From: Treponema_C sp050937815
GTDB lineage: Bacteria; Spirochaetota; Spirochaetia; Treponematales; Treponemataceae
Direction: 5' to 3'
Assembly (NCBI RefSeq): GCF_050937815.1
Contig: NZ_JACDIJ010000001.1
Span: forward strand, 372,001-436,000
DNA: 64,000 bases
The translations under genes were made by a program, and so were the position numbers. How positions within the stretch are numbered: position 1 is the first letter of the stretch; the number at the start of each line of letters is the position of its first letter. Under the pieces are notes generated by a model that searched no databases, was not told the DNA's origin, and saw only the letters and a list, made by a program, of their open reading frames with translations. Shown in pieces: positions 28,272 through 36,441 of the stretch.

Positions 28272-28354
28272 AAGCATGAAAAAAACACAAACCCGCAAGG
28301 GTAAAAACCGTGTACACTTTTTATATACAGTCTACCGTTGCGGGTTTGAATGTT
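28272..28354 (-). repeat. 83-bp terminator repeat, left copy
   Basis: Identical over all 83 bases to 32856-32938 and in the same orientation. Inside, CAAACCCGCAA...GGTA pairs with TACC...TTGCGGGTTTG (about 15 bp, one mismatch, 29-base loop). Read on the minus strand the stem is followed by TGTTTTTTT, so it is a good terminator, here for the tartrate operon. Together the copies bound a 4.5-kb gene block. Confidence 0.85.
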
Positions 28355-28365
28355 TGAAAGAAGCG

Positions 28366-28393
28366 ATGGTTAATATTCTTAAATATTAACCAT
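28366..28393 (-). terminator. AT-rich hairpin downstream of the tartrate dehydratase operon
   Basis: A perfect 12-bp inverted repeat, ATGGTTAATATT and AATATTAACCAT, with a four-base loop, 33 bases past the ttdB stop. There is no T-run directly after it; the stronger terminator is the adjacent 83-bp repeat. It may protect the mRNA end. Confidence 0.45.
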
Positions 28394-28425
28394 ACGCGCC
28401 CTCCAGTTAAAAAATGCAATTTAAA

Positions 28426-29052
28426 TTATTTAATAAACTTAACGTTTTTACTTATTTTTTCAAGAGCCGTTTCTTTTCGCCGGTTATAAACAATTTTCTG
28501 TTCTTCAAAATAGTTCCTTCCGTATGTATCGATTGAAACAATAAGCGGCCCGAATTCTTTTACACGACAATTCCACAGGGTTTCGGGCATACCTAAATCC
28601 TGCCATTGCGCACATATAATCTCTTCAACCGCTACAGCCGCTACAACAGCATTTCCCGCAGGAATCACACAGTGCAAACATTTAAAATTTTTACATGCAT
28701 ATTCTGTATTGTGTCCCATGCCTCCTTTTCCGATAATAATTTTTACACCGGTTTGTTCAATAAATTCCTTTTCGAATTTTTCCATGCGCATAGAAGTTGT
28801 AGGACCTACGGAAACCATTTCAAATTTGTCATTTCCAAGAGAACGGATAATCGGCCCGGCATGAATAATCGCACTATCCCGTACATTTACCGGAAGCGGT
28901 CTTTGTTCTTCCACCAAACGCCTGTGAGCAACATCACGGCATGTCGTTAAGCTCCCATTTAAATAAATTATATCACCAATATGAATATCCCGGAGATCAT
29001 TATCGCTGATCGGTGTTGTAAGAATTTTTTTCCCGTCTTTAATTTCTACCAT
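28426..29052 (-). CDS. ttdB: L(+)-tartrate dehydratase beta subunit
   Basis: 208 residues. Matches the beta subunit of class I iron-sulphur hydro-lyases: TTPISDNDLRDIHIGDIIYL, GSLTTCRDVAHRRL, HAGPIIR, VGPTTSMRM and KGGMG. The form with separate alpha and beta subunits and the wording of these motifs fit E. coli TtdB better than fumarase, although a two-subunit fumarase cannot be excluded. With TtdA it would convert L-tartrate to oxaloacetate. It lies 39 bases after ttdA. Confidence 0.88.
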   Translation of the reverse strand: MVEIKDGKKILTTPISDNDLRDIHIGDIIYLNGSLTTCRDVAHRRLVEEQRPLPVNVRDSAIIHAGPIIRSLGNDKFEMVSVGPTTSMRMEKFEKEFIEQTGVKIIIGKGGMGHNTEYACKNFKCLHCVIPAGNAVVAAVAVEEIICAQWQDLGMPETLWNCRVKEFGPLIVSIDTYGRNYFEEQKIVYNRRKETALEKISKNVKFIK

Positions 29053-29091
29053 AAGATTAATTCCTTTTGTAATTTAAGGGTAACACACAAA

Positions 29092-29991
29092 TTACAATGT
29101 TACACCTGAGTGTGTATCAACAATGTAATTTAGTGCTTTATCGAAAATAATATGACCGCGTCGATGCGACCAGCAACCTACATTTACGGCAACGCCTATT
29201 GTAGAAGGATGGCGGGCTGTATGTTCAATATGCACCCCCAGTACCGAATATTTTCCACCCATTCCTTGCGGCCCGAGTCCGATTGAATTAATTCCGTCTT
29301 CCAAGAGCTGTTCCATTTTTGCAGCTTTTTCATTTTCGTTATGACTTCCTATCGGGCGCATAAGCGCCTTTTTTGAAAGAAGCGCGGCGGTTTCTATGGA
29401 AGTAGCAATACCTACCCCGACTAAAAGAGGAGGACAAGCATTAAGTCCATAAGATGTCATGCGGTCAAGAACAAATTTTGCCACTCCTTCATAACCTTCA
29501 CCGGGCATTAAAACCATTGCATGCCCCGGAAGCGTACATCCGCCGCCTGCCATATACACATAAATTTCGCACGTATCCGAATGAGGAACAATATCCCACC
29601 ATACTGTCGGCGTCCCCTTGCCAACGTTCGTACCGGTATTATATTCATCAAAGACTTCTACGGAATTATGACGTAAAGGAGCTTCTTGTGTAGAAATCAT
29701 TACAGCTTTTTTCAAAAGAGCCTCCAAATCATCAATAAGTGGAAATTGAGTACCGCACTTTACCCAAAATTGCAAAACACCGGTATCCTGACAGCAAGGT
29801 CTGTTAAGCTCATCAGCCAACTTTTGGTTACGTGTCATTGTTTCGTAAATAACTTTTGCCAGCGGTGAATCTTCCTTTTTTCGGAGGTCTTCAAGTTTTG
29901 CAGTTACATCATCCGGAAGTTTTTTGGCAATATGTGATATAAAATGTGCCATATAACACGTTATTTTTTTTACCTGTTCTTCATTTGTCAT
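29092..29991 (-). CDS. ttdA: L(+)-tartrate dehydratase alpha subunit
   Basis: 299 residues. Carries the iron-sulphur cluster Cys residues of the family in RPCCQDTG, LNACPPLLVG and VGCWSHRRG, plus APLRHNSVEVFD, YMAGGGCTLPGHA and ARHPSTIGVAV. The last is shared with TtdA of E. coli. Oxygen-sensitive 4Fe-4S hydro-lyase subunit, fitting an anaerobe. Downstream of a carboxylate permease, which supports tartrate or a related dicarboxylate as substrate. Confidence 0.9.
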   Translation of the reverse strand: MTNEEQVKKITCYMAHFISHIAKKLPDDVTAKLEDLRKKEDSPLAKVIYETMTRNQKLADELNRPCCQDTGVLQFWVKCGTQFPLIDDLEALLKKAVMISTQEAPLRHNSVEVFDEYNTGTNVGKGTPTVWWDIVPHSDTCEIYVYMAGGGCTLPGHAMVLMPGEGYEGVAKFVLDRMTSYGLNACPPLLVGVGIATSIETAALLSKKALMRPIGSHNENEKAAKMEQLLEDGINSIGLGPQGMGGKYSVLGVHIEHTARHPSTIGVAVNVGCWSHRRGHIIFDKALNYIVDTHSGVTL

Positions 29992-30080
29992 ATTTTAATT
30001 CTCCATAAAAATTATTTTATCGGTTTTCATTGTTCAAAAGCGTTTATTTTAACCGTCCCAAATTGTTGATCTAAAAACCG

Positions 30081-31382
30081 TTAATTCGGAAAAAATGGAA
30101 ATGCAAGCGGAAGAATAATCATGCTCACAACCGTTGCAATCAAAATAAGAGGAGCCCCCGCCTTCACATAATCCATAAATTTGTATCCGCCCGCCCCTAC
30201 AACCATTGTATTTGCAGGCATACCGATCGGTGTCGCATAAGCGCAAGAACCGCCGATTACGCACGCCATAAGAACAGCTCTCGGGTCTGCCCCCATATTT
30301 ACGGCAATTGAATAGCATATAGGAGCCATAAGAGCTGTTGTGGCCGTGTTCGACATAAAGTTAGTCAAGATACAACACAAAAGAAATACAACTAGCGTTA
30401 GCAAAAACGGAGAAGGCGTTGCACCCATAAGCCCCACAACTTTTTCTGCTATAAGCGTACCTGCACCGGTTTTTTGTAATGCGGATGCAAGAGATAGAGT
30501 ACCCCCAAAAAGAAAGATTGTCCGCAAATCTATCGATTTCAAGGCTTGTTGTTCGGTAATTGTATGCGTAATAACCAAAAGAAGTGCTCCTATACAGCCG
30601 GAAACTGCAAGATTTATCCCTATCTTTTTTTCAAAAATCATTGCAAGAAGAGTGAGAATCAAAATTATGAGGGACATTGCCTTTTTTAAAGGCGAAACGG
30701 AACTGTAATCAGGCTCCTTATCAAAAACACTGTCGCCGCTTTGCGTCGGTTTATTATCGGGCAGCAATTTAAAACCGATTGTTGCATAAAAAACGATACC
30801 AGCAACAAGGATCGGAAACCCTACAATTCCATATTCGAAAAACCCGAACTCGGAACCTACAGCAAGCGCCCCTTCTTCAATTGCTTTTTGAATGGTAGAC
30901 TGAGCAATCATATTGCCCGGCGCACCGATCAAAGAAAGATTCCCCCCCATAGCCGCAGCGAATACCAGCGGTAATAAAAATTTGGATCTGGAATATCCGG
31001 ATTTGGCGGCAATACCGACTACAACGGGAATAAGAACGGCGGCCGTCCCCGTATTCGAAAGAACACCGCTCATAAGCCCGACAATAACCATAATGGCAAC
31101 AATAAGCATTCTCTCGGATTTTGCAAATCTTGTAACAATTCCGCCGATAGTATTAGCCATACCTGTTTCAAAAAATGCCCCTCCTACAATAAACATAGCT
31201 ACAAAAAGAATTACGTTGTTGTTTACAAATCCGGAAAATGCCGTTTTTACATCAAGGACACCGGTTATAACAAATCCCACGCATACAAGCATTGAAGTAA
31301 CACTTAACGGAATCAGTTCAGTAATGAATAAAACAATCGCAGCAAACAAAAATACGATGGTTATTAAAGCCGGAATATTCAT
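30081..31382 (-). CDS. SLC13/DASS-type anion permease (dicarboxylate or tartrate)
   Basis: 433 residues from the ATG at 31382, which follows GGAGGTG; a longer frame to 31415 lacks an SD. About 11-12 membrane spans. The paired SNT-type motifs of the DASS/ArsB-NhaD group are visible: SGVLSNTGTAAVLIP in the first half and NFMSNTATTALMAP in the second, with GGNLSLIGAPGN between. Placed directly ahead of ttdA-ttdB, it most likely imports tartrate, perhaps in exchange for succinate as TtdT does. Confidence 0.85.
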   Translation of the reverse strand: MNIPALITIVFLFAAIVLFITELIPLSVTSMLVCVGFVITGVLDVKTAFSGFVNNNVILFVAMFIVGGAFFETGMANTIGGIVTRFAKSERMLIVAIMVIVGLMSGVLSNTGTAAVLIPVVVGIAAKSGYSRSKFLLPLVFAAAMGGNLSLIGAPGNMIAQSTIQKAIEEGALAVGSEFGFFEYGIVGFPILVAGIVFYATIGFKLLPDNKPTQSGDSVFDKEPDYSSVSPLKKAMSLIILILTLLAMIFEKKIGINLAVSGCIGALLLVITHTITEQQALKSIDLRTIFLFGGTLSLASALQKTGAGTLIAEKVVGLMGATPSPFLLTLVVFLLCCILTNFMSNTATTALMAPICYSIAVNMGADPRAVLMACVIGGSCAYATPIGMPANTMVVGAGGYKFMDYVKAGAPLILIATVVSMIILPLAFPFFPN

Positions 31383-31571
31383 ATTACACCTCCATATTGA
31401 ATTTCCATAAAACATCCTTTTACATTACCCTAAAATTCAACCTTTAATATGATATTAAATATATGATAATGTATCCAATATAAATGTATAATAAGCCATT
31501 TTATTCTATCTGTCAAACAAATTTTCTATAAATTTTATAACATAGAAAAAAAAATGTTTTTTTTAGATATT
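31383..31571. promoter_or_regulatory. Intergenic control region of the tartrate genes
   Basis: A very AT-rich stretch between the permease and the GntR genes. The palindrome GATA-ATG-TATC at 31465-31475 lies among TATATT- and TTATAC-like -10 candidates and is a possible GntR operator, about 85 bases ahead of the permease start. Promoter choice cannot be settled by eye. Confidence 0.3.
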
Positions 31572-32234
31572 TCAACCTACAGATGAATCAGTATACCTAG
31601 TCAGCATACTTTCCAAACTTCGAAGAATATGCGCTCTCATATATTCAGCGGAGAGTTCACCGTCTCTATTTTTTAACGCTTCAAAGATTTTTTTGTGTTC
31701 CTGTAAGGAAATATGTGCATATTCGGCAATAGTAGATCTTATTCCCACAGAAAGACCGTTCCACAGTTCGGACAAAATATTTTTAAGCTTTTGATTGCCG
31801 CCTGCCAGCCAAATTTCATAATGGAATGACTGATTAAGATCGCTGTATTCATCGATATTATTTTTTTCTATACTTACATCGGCTTGTTTTATGACATTTT
31901 CAATATCAGTTAAATCCGCATTATTTTGGCAGCAAAGCATACATGCCTCAGACTCCAGCGCAGCGCGGACTTCATAATGTTCCCTAAGAAATTTTTCATT
32001 AATTCCTAAAACAGTTGCACCCTTATTTGTTTTCAGCTCTACCAGACCGTCCCTTGCCAAGATTTGAATGGCTTCCCGCACGGGAGTAGCGGAAATGCCC
32101 AATTCACCTGCAATCTCGTCTAAGATAAGAGGCTGCCCTTCTTTTAACTGTTTTGAGATTATTGCCTTTCTTAAAGCAGATGCAACTCGTTCTCTGGCAG
32201 GAAGAAGTTTTATCGGTTTAAGTCCTTTTATCAT
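31572..32234 (-). CDS. GntR-family regulator with FCD ligand domain (second of pair)
   Basis: 220 residues from the ATG at 32234 (AGGAA eight bases upstream). Winged helix at about 10-72 (LDEIAGELGISATPVREAI, LARDGLVEL) and a helical FCD domain with the metal-binding pattern Asp...His-x3 (DLNQSFHYEIW) and later His (HKKIFEAL, AHI). FCD regulators sense organic acids. It starts one base after the stop of the preceding GntR gene, so the two are cotranscribed. Likely controls the permease-ttdAB genes. Confidence 0.87.
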   Translation of the reverse strand: MIKGLKPIKLLPARERVASALRKAIISKQLKEGQPLILDEIAGELGISATPVREAIQILARDGLVELKTNKGATVLGINEKFLREHYEVRAALESEACMLCCQNNADLTDIENVIKQADVSIEKNNIDEYSDLNQSFHYEIWLAGGNQKLKNILSELWNGLSVGIRSTIAEYAHISLQEHKKIFEALKNRDGELSAEYMRAHILRSLESMLTRYTDSSVG

Positions 32235-32235
32235 T

Positions 32236-32781
32236 TCAGCGATTCCTAATATTCCATGCAGACTCTGCAAGTCCATTAAAATACAGAAAAAGGTTTTCTT
32301 TTACTGTATCTTTTCTACCCGATTTAATGTCTATAATTATTTTCTGCAAATATTCCGTCATATCCGAACGCCGGGAATCATTAAGTACAAAAGAAATAAA
32401 AATTCTCAAAATCGAATCCAACATTTTTTTTATAAAAGTATTTTCAGAAAGCCGGATGATATTCCGGTGAAAAGACATTTCATCGCAAAAGTCAAAATCT
32501 TCAAAATTTTTTTCTAAGATTCTCAATTCAATTTCCGCCGCTATTGAAAAAATCTCTTGAAAATATGATAAATTAATTGCAGCTACTCGCACATGTTGAT
32601 TGGGCAGTTTTTCGATAAGTCCGATATATTCTAAAATAATAAGAACTTCCCGCACGGGAATTCTGGAAATACCCAGGCTCTGAGATAGCTCATTCTGTGT
32701 AATTTCCGATCCGCTTTTGATTTCATTCTGTAAAATTAAGGCTGTAAGCTGTTCGATAACCTCATCACTTTTTCTCGGCAT
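32236..32781 (-). CDS. GntR-family regulator, short FCD type (first of pair)
   Basis: 181 residues from the ATG at 32781; a TTG at 32796 would add five. Winged helix with ITQNELSQSLGISRIPVREVL, then a helical domain shorter than a full FCD (about 110 residues) with EMSFHRNIIRLSEN. The metal-binding set seems incomplete, so effector binding may differ from the second regulator. No SD is seen at the ATG. The pair may act as a heteromer or in series; nothing here decides this. Confidence 0.75.
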   Translation of the reverse strand: MPRKSDEVIEQLTALILQNEIKSGSEITQNELSQSLGISRIPVREVLIILEYIGLIEKLPNQHVRVAAINLSYFQEIFSIAAEIELRILEKNFEDFDFCDEMSFHRNIIRLSENTFIKKMLDSILRIFISFVLNDSRRSDMTEYLQKIIIDIKSGRKDTVKENLFLYFNGLAESAWNIRNR

Positions 32782-32855
32782 TTTTAGCGTATTCAAAGTG
32801 TAATAATTTTATCGGAATGAAGTGTAAAAGTCAATGATTTGGGAAAAGGGCATGT

Positions 32856-32938
32856 AAGCATGAAAAAAACACAAACCCGCAAGGGTAAAAACCGTGTACA
32901 CTTTTTATATACAGTCTACCGTTGCGGGTTTGAATGTT
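32856..32938 (-). repeat. 83-bp terminator repeat, right copy
   Basis: Identical to 28272-28354 in the same orientation. It starts 25 bases past the uxuB stop and forms the same hairpin with a T-run on the minus strand, so it terminates the uxaC-uxuA-uxuB transcript. The block between the copies (ttdB, ttdA, permease, two GntR genes) spans one repeat-to-repeat distance of 4584 bases. Confidence 0.85.
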
Positions 32939-32963
32939 AATGAGTACAGCACTTTTATGCGGC

Positions 32964-33797
32964 TTAGACACCCGAATATGCGCTGAATCCGCCGTCAATG
33001 GGCAAAATAACGCCGTTTACAAAGCTTGACTGTTGTTCGTCCGCTAAAAAAAACAAGCCACCGAGCAATTCGTCGGCTTCGCCGAATCTTCCCATGGGCG
33101 TGTTACGCAAAATCTTTTCCGTCCGTGCGGTCGGCTTACCGTCGGCATCAAACAATAAGGCGCGGTTTTGGTTGCTGACCAAAAATCCCGGTGCAATGGC
33201 ATTACAGCGTATGCCCGTTTTGGAAAAATAAACCGCAAGCCACTGGGTTAAATTGGAAACGGCCGCCTTTGCGCCGGAATATGCGGGAATTTTTGTAAGC
33301 GGGGTAAACGCATTCATACTCGAAATATTAATAATATTTGCTCCTTTTTTACCCATCATATCTGCGGCAAAAACTTGCGTAGGTATTACCGTTCCCAGAA
33401 AATTCAAATTAAATACAAATTCAAAACCGGATTTATCCAAATCAAAAAACGTTTTTGTGTCTTCAGGTAAATCAAAATCATGAAATTCATTATCAGTCGT
33501 CGCCCGCTTATTATTGCCGCCGGCGCCGTTAATTAAAATATCGCATGTTCCCAAATCGGCGTTAACCCGTTCGCGCGTTTGTTTTAAAGATTCTTGATCC
33601 AAAACATCCGCTTTATATCCTTTTGCCGTGCAGCCTTTTTCAGTCAACATGCGGGCATTTTGCATTACCGCTTCTTCATTTATGTCCAATAACGCAACCT
33701 TTGCACCTTCTTCGGCAAAGGCCGCCGCAAATGCATTGCACAAAACACCGCCCGCTCCGGTAATAACAACTACCTTATTTTCAAATCTTTTTCCCAT
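32964..33797 (-). CDS. uxuB: D-mannonate oxidoreductase, SDR type
   Basis: 277 residues, short-chain dehydrogenase: GAGGVLCNAF (a TGxxxGxG variant) at 15-24 for NAD(H), INGAGG, the Ser of NISSMNAF and YSGAKAAV (Tyr-x3-Lys). Proteins of this SDR subgroup next to uxuA reduce D-fructuronate to D-mannonate in glucuronate breakdown; the MDR/long-chain UxuB of E. coli is unrelated. Third gene after uxaC and uxuA, 35 bases downstream. Confidence 0.83.
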   Translation of the reverse strand: MGKRFENKVVVITGAGGVLCNAFAAAFAEEGAKVALLDINEEAVMQNARMLTEKGCTAKGYKADVLDQESLKQTRERVNADLGTCDILINGAGGNNKRATTDNEFHDFDLPEDTKTFFDLDKSGFEFVFNLNFLGTVIPTQVFAADMMGKKGANIINISSMNAFTPLTKIPAYSGAKAAVSNLTQWLAVYFSKTGIRCNAIAPGFLVSNQNRALLFDADGKPTARTEKILRNTPMGRFGEADELLGGLFFLADEQQSSFVNGVILPIDGGFSAYSGV

Positions 33798-33832
33798 AAT
33801 TAAACCTCTTTTTTCTTACATGTGCCGTAATT

Positions 33833-34885
33833 TTAACGCGCTTTTTTTGCTTTTTCACAGGCTTCCCATAAGCCGGCCAAATACGATGCTCCCAAAGCGC
33901 GGTCATACAAACCGTAGCCGGGTTTACCGGTTTCTCCCCAAATCATACGGCCGTGATCGGGACGGATGGGACCGGAATAATTGTATTTACTTAAAGTATT
34001 TATAAGTTCAAACATATCAAGAGAACCGCAGCTGCTCATATGGGCGGTTTCGGCAAAAGAACGTCCCTCTTGCAATAAAATATTGCGGGCATGTACGAAA
34101 TTTACACGGTCTTTTTTACAAAAATAATCGAGCATTTTTACAAAATCGTTTGACCGTACACAACCGAGCGAACCGGCACACATGGTTAAGCCGTTATGCG
34201 GGCTGTCGTATAAAGAAATAAAACGCTCCAAATTTTCCTGACTTGTAATAATTCTGGGCAAACCGAAAATATTATAAGGCGGATCGTCGGGATGAATAGC
34301 CATTTTTACATTCGCTTTTTCTGCGGCAGGAATAATACGCTGTAAAAAATAATTTAAGTTTTCCCAAAGTTTTTCTTCATCCACCTGTTTATACGCATCA
34401 AACAAATCTTTTAAATCGGCCTTTGTATAACTCGAATCCCAACCGGGAAGCGAAAATTCACCGCTTAAGGGATTTGCTTTTTCGATAATACTTTCTTCAA
34501 AAATCAACGAGGTTGAACCGTCGGCGGAACGATGATTTAAATTTGTTCTTGTCCAGTCGAATACCGGCATAAAATTGTAGCATACGACACGAATGCCGAG
34601 TTTTCCCAAATGCGTCAAAGTTTGTGCATAATTTTCGATATAGCGGTCGCGTGACGGTTTTCCCAATTTAATATCCTCATGAACGGGAACGCTTTCTATA
34701 ACCGAAAGTTTTAATCCGTGAGCTTCCACATCGCGTTTTAATTTTTCGATACGCTCAAGCGGCCATACCTCACCGACGGGAACGTCGTATACAGCCGATA
34801 CAATTCCAGTTACAGCAGGAATTTGTCTTATATATTCCAAACTTACCGGATCATCGTGTCCGTACCAGCGAAATGTCATTTCCAT
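33833..34885 (-). CDS. uxuA: Mannonate dehydratase
   Basis: 350 residues, TIM-barrel of the UxuA family: MTFRWYGHDDPVSLEYIRQI at the N-terminus, VYDVPVGEVW, YNFMPVFDWTRT, HPDDPPYNIFGLPRI, CAGSLG and RPDHGRM close to the C-terminus, which supply the metal ligands (Cys, His, Asp). It dehydrates D-mannonate to 2-keto-3-deoxygluconate. Its ATG shares one base with the uxaC stop (TAATG), so the two are translationally coupled. Confidence 0.96.
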   Translation of the reverse strand: MEMTFRWYGHDDPVSLEYIRQIPAVTGIVSAVYDVPVGEVWPLERIEKLKRDVEAHGLKLSVIESVPVHEDIKLGKPSRDRYIENYAQTLTHLGKLGIRVVCYNFMPVFDWTRTNLNHRSADGSTSLIFEESIIEKANPLSGEFSLPGWDSSYTKADLKDLFDAYKQVDEEKLWENLNYFLQRIIPAAEKANVKMAIHPDDPPYNIFGLPRIITSQENLERFISLYDSPHNGLTMCAGSLGCVRSNDFVKMLDYFCKKDRVNFVHARNILLQEGRSFAETAHMSSCGSLDMFELINTLSKYNYSGPIRPDHGRMIWGETGKPGYGLYDRALGASYLAGLWEACEKAKKAR

Positions 34886-36306
34886 TATAAAGCCTCCAAA
34901 TTTGTTTTATTAAAATATTCTGCCGCATTGGCATAACAAATATTTGTTATTAATTTCTTTAACAATTTTTCATCATCGGGGAATTCTCCGCTGTCGACTT
35001 TTTCCCCGACATATGTACAAAGAATCCTTCTAAAATATTCATGACGAGTGTATGACATAAAACTGCGCGAATCCGTCAGCATTCCGACAAAATTCATCAA
35101 AACACCCTGTGTCGCAAGGGAATCCATTTGATCAATCATGCCGCGCTTTGTGTCGTTAAACCACCACCCCGAACCGTGTTGAATTTTGCTCCGAACGCCC
35201 GTTTCCGTTTGAAAATTAGCAATTGTCGTATCAATAAGATCGTTATAAACGGGATTTAAATTATAGAATATACATTTCGGCAGTGTTCCGGCCGCATCCA
35301 ACCTATCCAAAAAACCGTTTAAAGCTCCGGCAAGACAGTTTTGATCTTTTATGGAATCATATCCGGAATCGGCCCCCAAGCGTGTAAAAGCTTTTGAATT
35401 GTTATTCCGCAGCGCCCCAAAGTGAATTTGCATTACAAAAGCATGTTTATGATACAGTGTTCCCAAATCGTGCAGCACTGTCGTTTGAAACAGGGCTTTT
35501 TCCGCTTTTGTTACGGAATTTCCGCTAAGGCGTTTTAAGAGTATTGCATTTGCCTCATGCACATCGGGTTCAACCGCATACAAACTTCCTATTCCGTGAT
35601 CGGAAACGTTTGAACCGAGTTTTTTAAAATGCAAAAGCCGATTTTCCAAAGCTGCAATTAAAGACGGATAGTCGCCTATCGTACAGCCGGAGGCGGTTTC
35701 AAGGGAATGAATATACCGACAAAAATGCTCGGCATCGATATTAAAAGCCTTATCGGGACGGAATCCGGGAACAACGCATGTTTTAAAACCGGTATCCTGC
35801 ATAATCAATGAGTGATATTCCAACGTATCGATAGGATCGTCGGTTGTACAAATAAAACGCACGTTTGACTGCGTGATAAAAGTTCTTGGCCTCAAAGATT
35901 CCTGTTGTATTTTTTCATTGCATTTATTATAAATTGTTTCCCAATTATCGGTTGTAAGCAATTCATCAATGCCGAAATATCGTTTTAATTCCAAATGACT
36001 CCAATGATAAAGCGGATTGCCTACTAAATGCTCCAATGTATATGCCCATGCTTTAAATTTATCTTTTGAGCTTGCAGAACCGGTTATACAATCTTCGCTT
36101 ACTCCCATTGCACGCATTGCACGCCATTTATAATGATCTCCGCCGAGCCATAATTCGCTGATATCCGAAAAAACTTTATTTTCGTATATTTCTTTAGGAC
36201 TTAAGTGACAATGATAATCGAAAATCGGCTGCATTTTTCCGTAATTTTCATATAGCTTTTTTGCGGCTTTGCCGTTTAACATAAAATTTTCATCAATGTA
36301 TGACAT
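34885..36306 (-). CDS. uxaC: Glucuronate (uronate) isomerase
   Basis: 473 residues from the ATG at 36306, which lies eight bases after GAGGA; upstream in-frame codons to 36432 lack SD support. Motifs of the amidohydrolase-like UxaC family: IFDYHCHLSPKEI, TTDDPIDTLEYH, GFRPDKAFNI, QIHFGALRNNNS and GMLTDSRSF. It converts D-glucuronate to D-fructuronate (or galacturonate to tagaturonate). First gene of the uxaC-uxuA-uxuB operon and divergent from the two-component system. Confidence 0.96.
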   Translation of the reverse strand: MSYIDENFMLNGKAAKKLYENYGKMQPIFDYHCHLSPKEIYENKVFSDISELWLGGDHYKWRAMRAMGVSEDCITGSASSKDKFKAWAYTLEHLVGNPLYHWSHLELKRYFGIDELLTTDNWETIYNKCNEKIQQESLRPRTFITQSNVRFICTTDDPIDTLEYHSLIMQDTGFKTCVVPGFRPDKAFNIDAEHFCRYIHSLETASGCTIGDYPSLIAALENRLLHFKKLGSNVSDHGIGSLYAVEPDVHEANAILLKRLSGNSVTKAEKALFQTTVLHDLGTLYHKHAFVMQIHFGALRNNNSKAFTRLGADSGYDSIKDQNCLAGALNGFLDRLDAAGTLPKCIFYNLNPVYNDLIDTTIANFQTETGVRSKIQHGSGWWFNDTKRGMIDQMDSLATQGVLMNFVGMLTDSRSFMSYTRHEYFRRILCTYVGEKVDSGEFPDDEKLLKKLITNICYANAAEYFNKTNLEAL

Positions 36307-36427
36307 GGTAACCGTCCGTCCTCTGCATATAGAGTTTTTTACCGAACACCGGTCGGCAATACAAATAACTATAAGATATCTGTTTTCAGCTGTCAATAAG
36401 CAACATGCAATATTTTTTAATTTGTGA

Positions 36428-36433
36428 TACAAT
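36428..36433 (+). promoter_or_regulatory. -10 box just ahead of the sensor kinase
   Basis: TACAAT ends eight bases before the ATG at 36442. There is no SD in between, so transcription would begin at or just before the start codon. A -35-like ATGCAA lies 17 bases upstream. Confidence 0.4.
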
Positions 36434-36441
36434 AGAAACGC

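Noticed and set aside
28202..28298. N-terminal extension of yajC by 32 residues
   Set aside because: It would run into the 83-bp repeat, lacks an SD and adds a hydrophobic segment foreign to YajC; AAGGAAGGA marks 28202.
28426..29991. Class I fumarase rather than tartrate dehydratase
   Set aside because: The separate subunits and the TTCRDVAHRRL and ARHPSTIGVAV wording are closer to TtdA/TtdB, and an anion permease with GntR regulators fits tartrate; fumarase is kept as the alternative.
31383..31415. Longer start for the anion permease
   Set aside because: The GGAGGTG at the proper distance marks the ATG at 31382.
28272..32938. Composite transposon
   Set aside because: The flanking repeats are terminator hairpins without a transposase ORF or terminal inverted repeats; only a repeat-flanked cassette is supported.
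36307..36432. N-terminal extension of UxaC
   Set aside because: No SD, not in the family, and it would overlap the control region of the sensor kinase.
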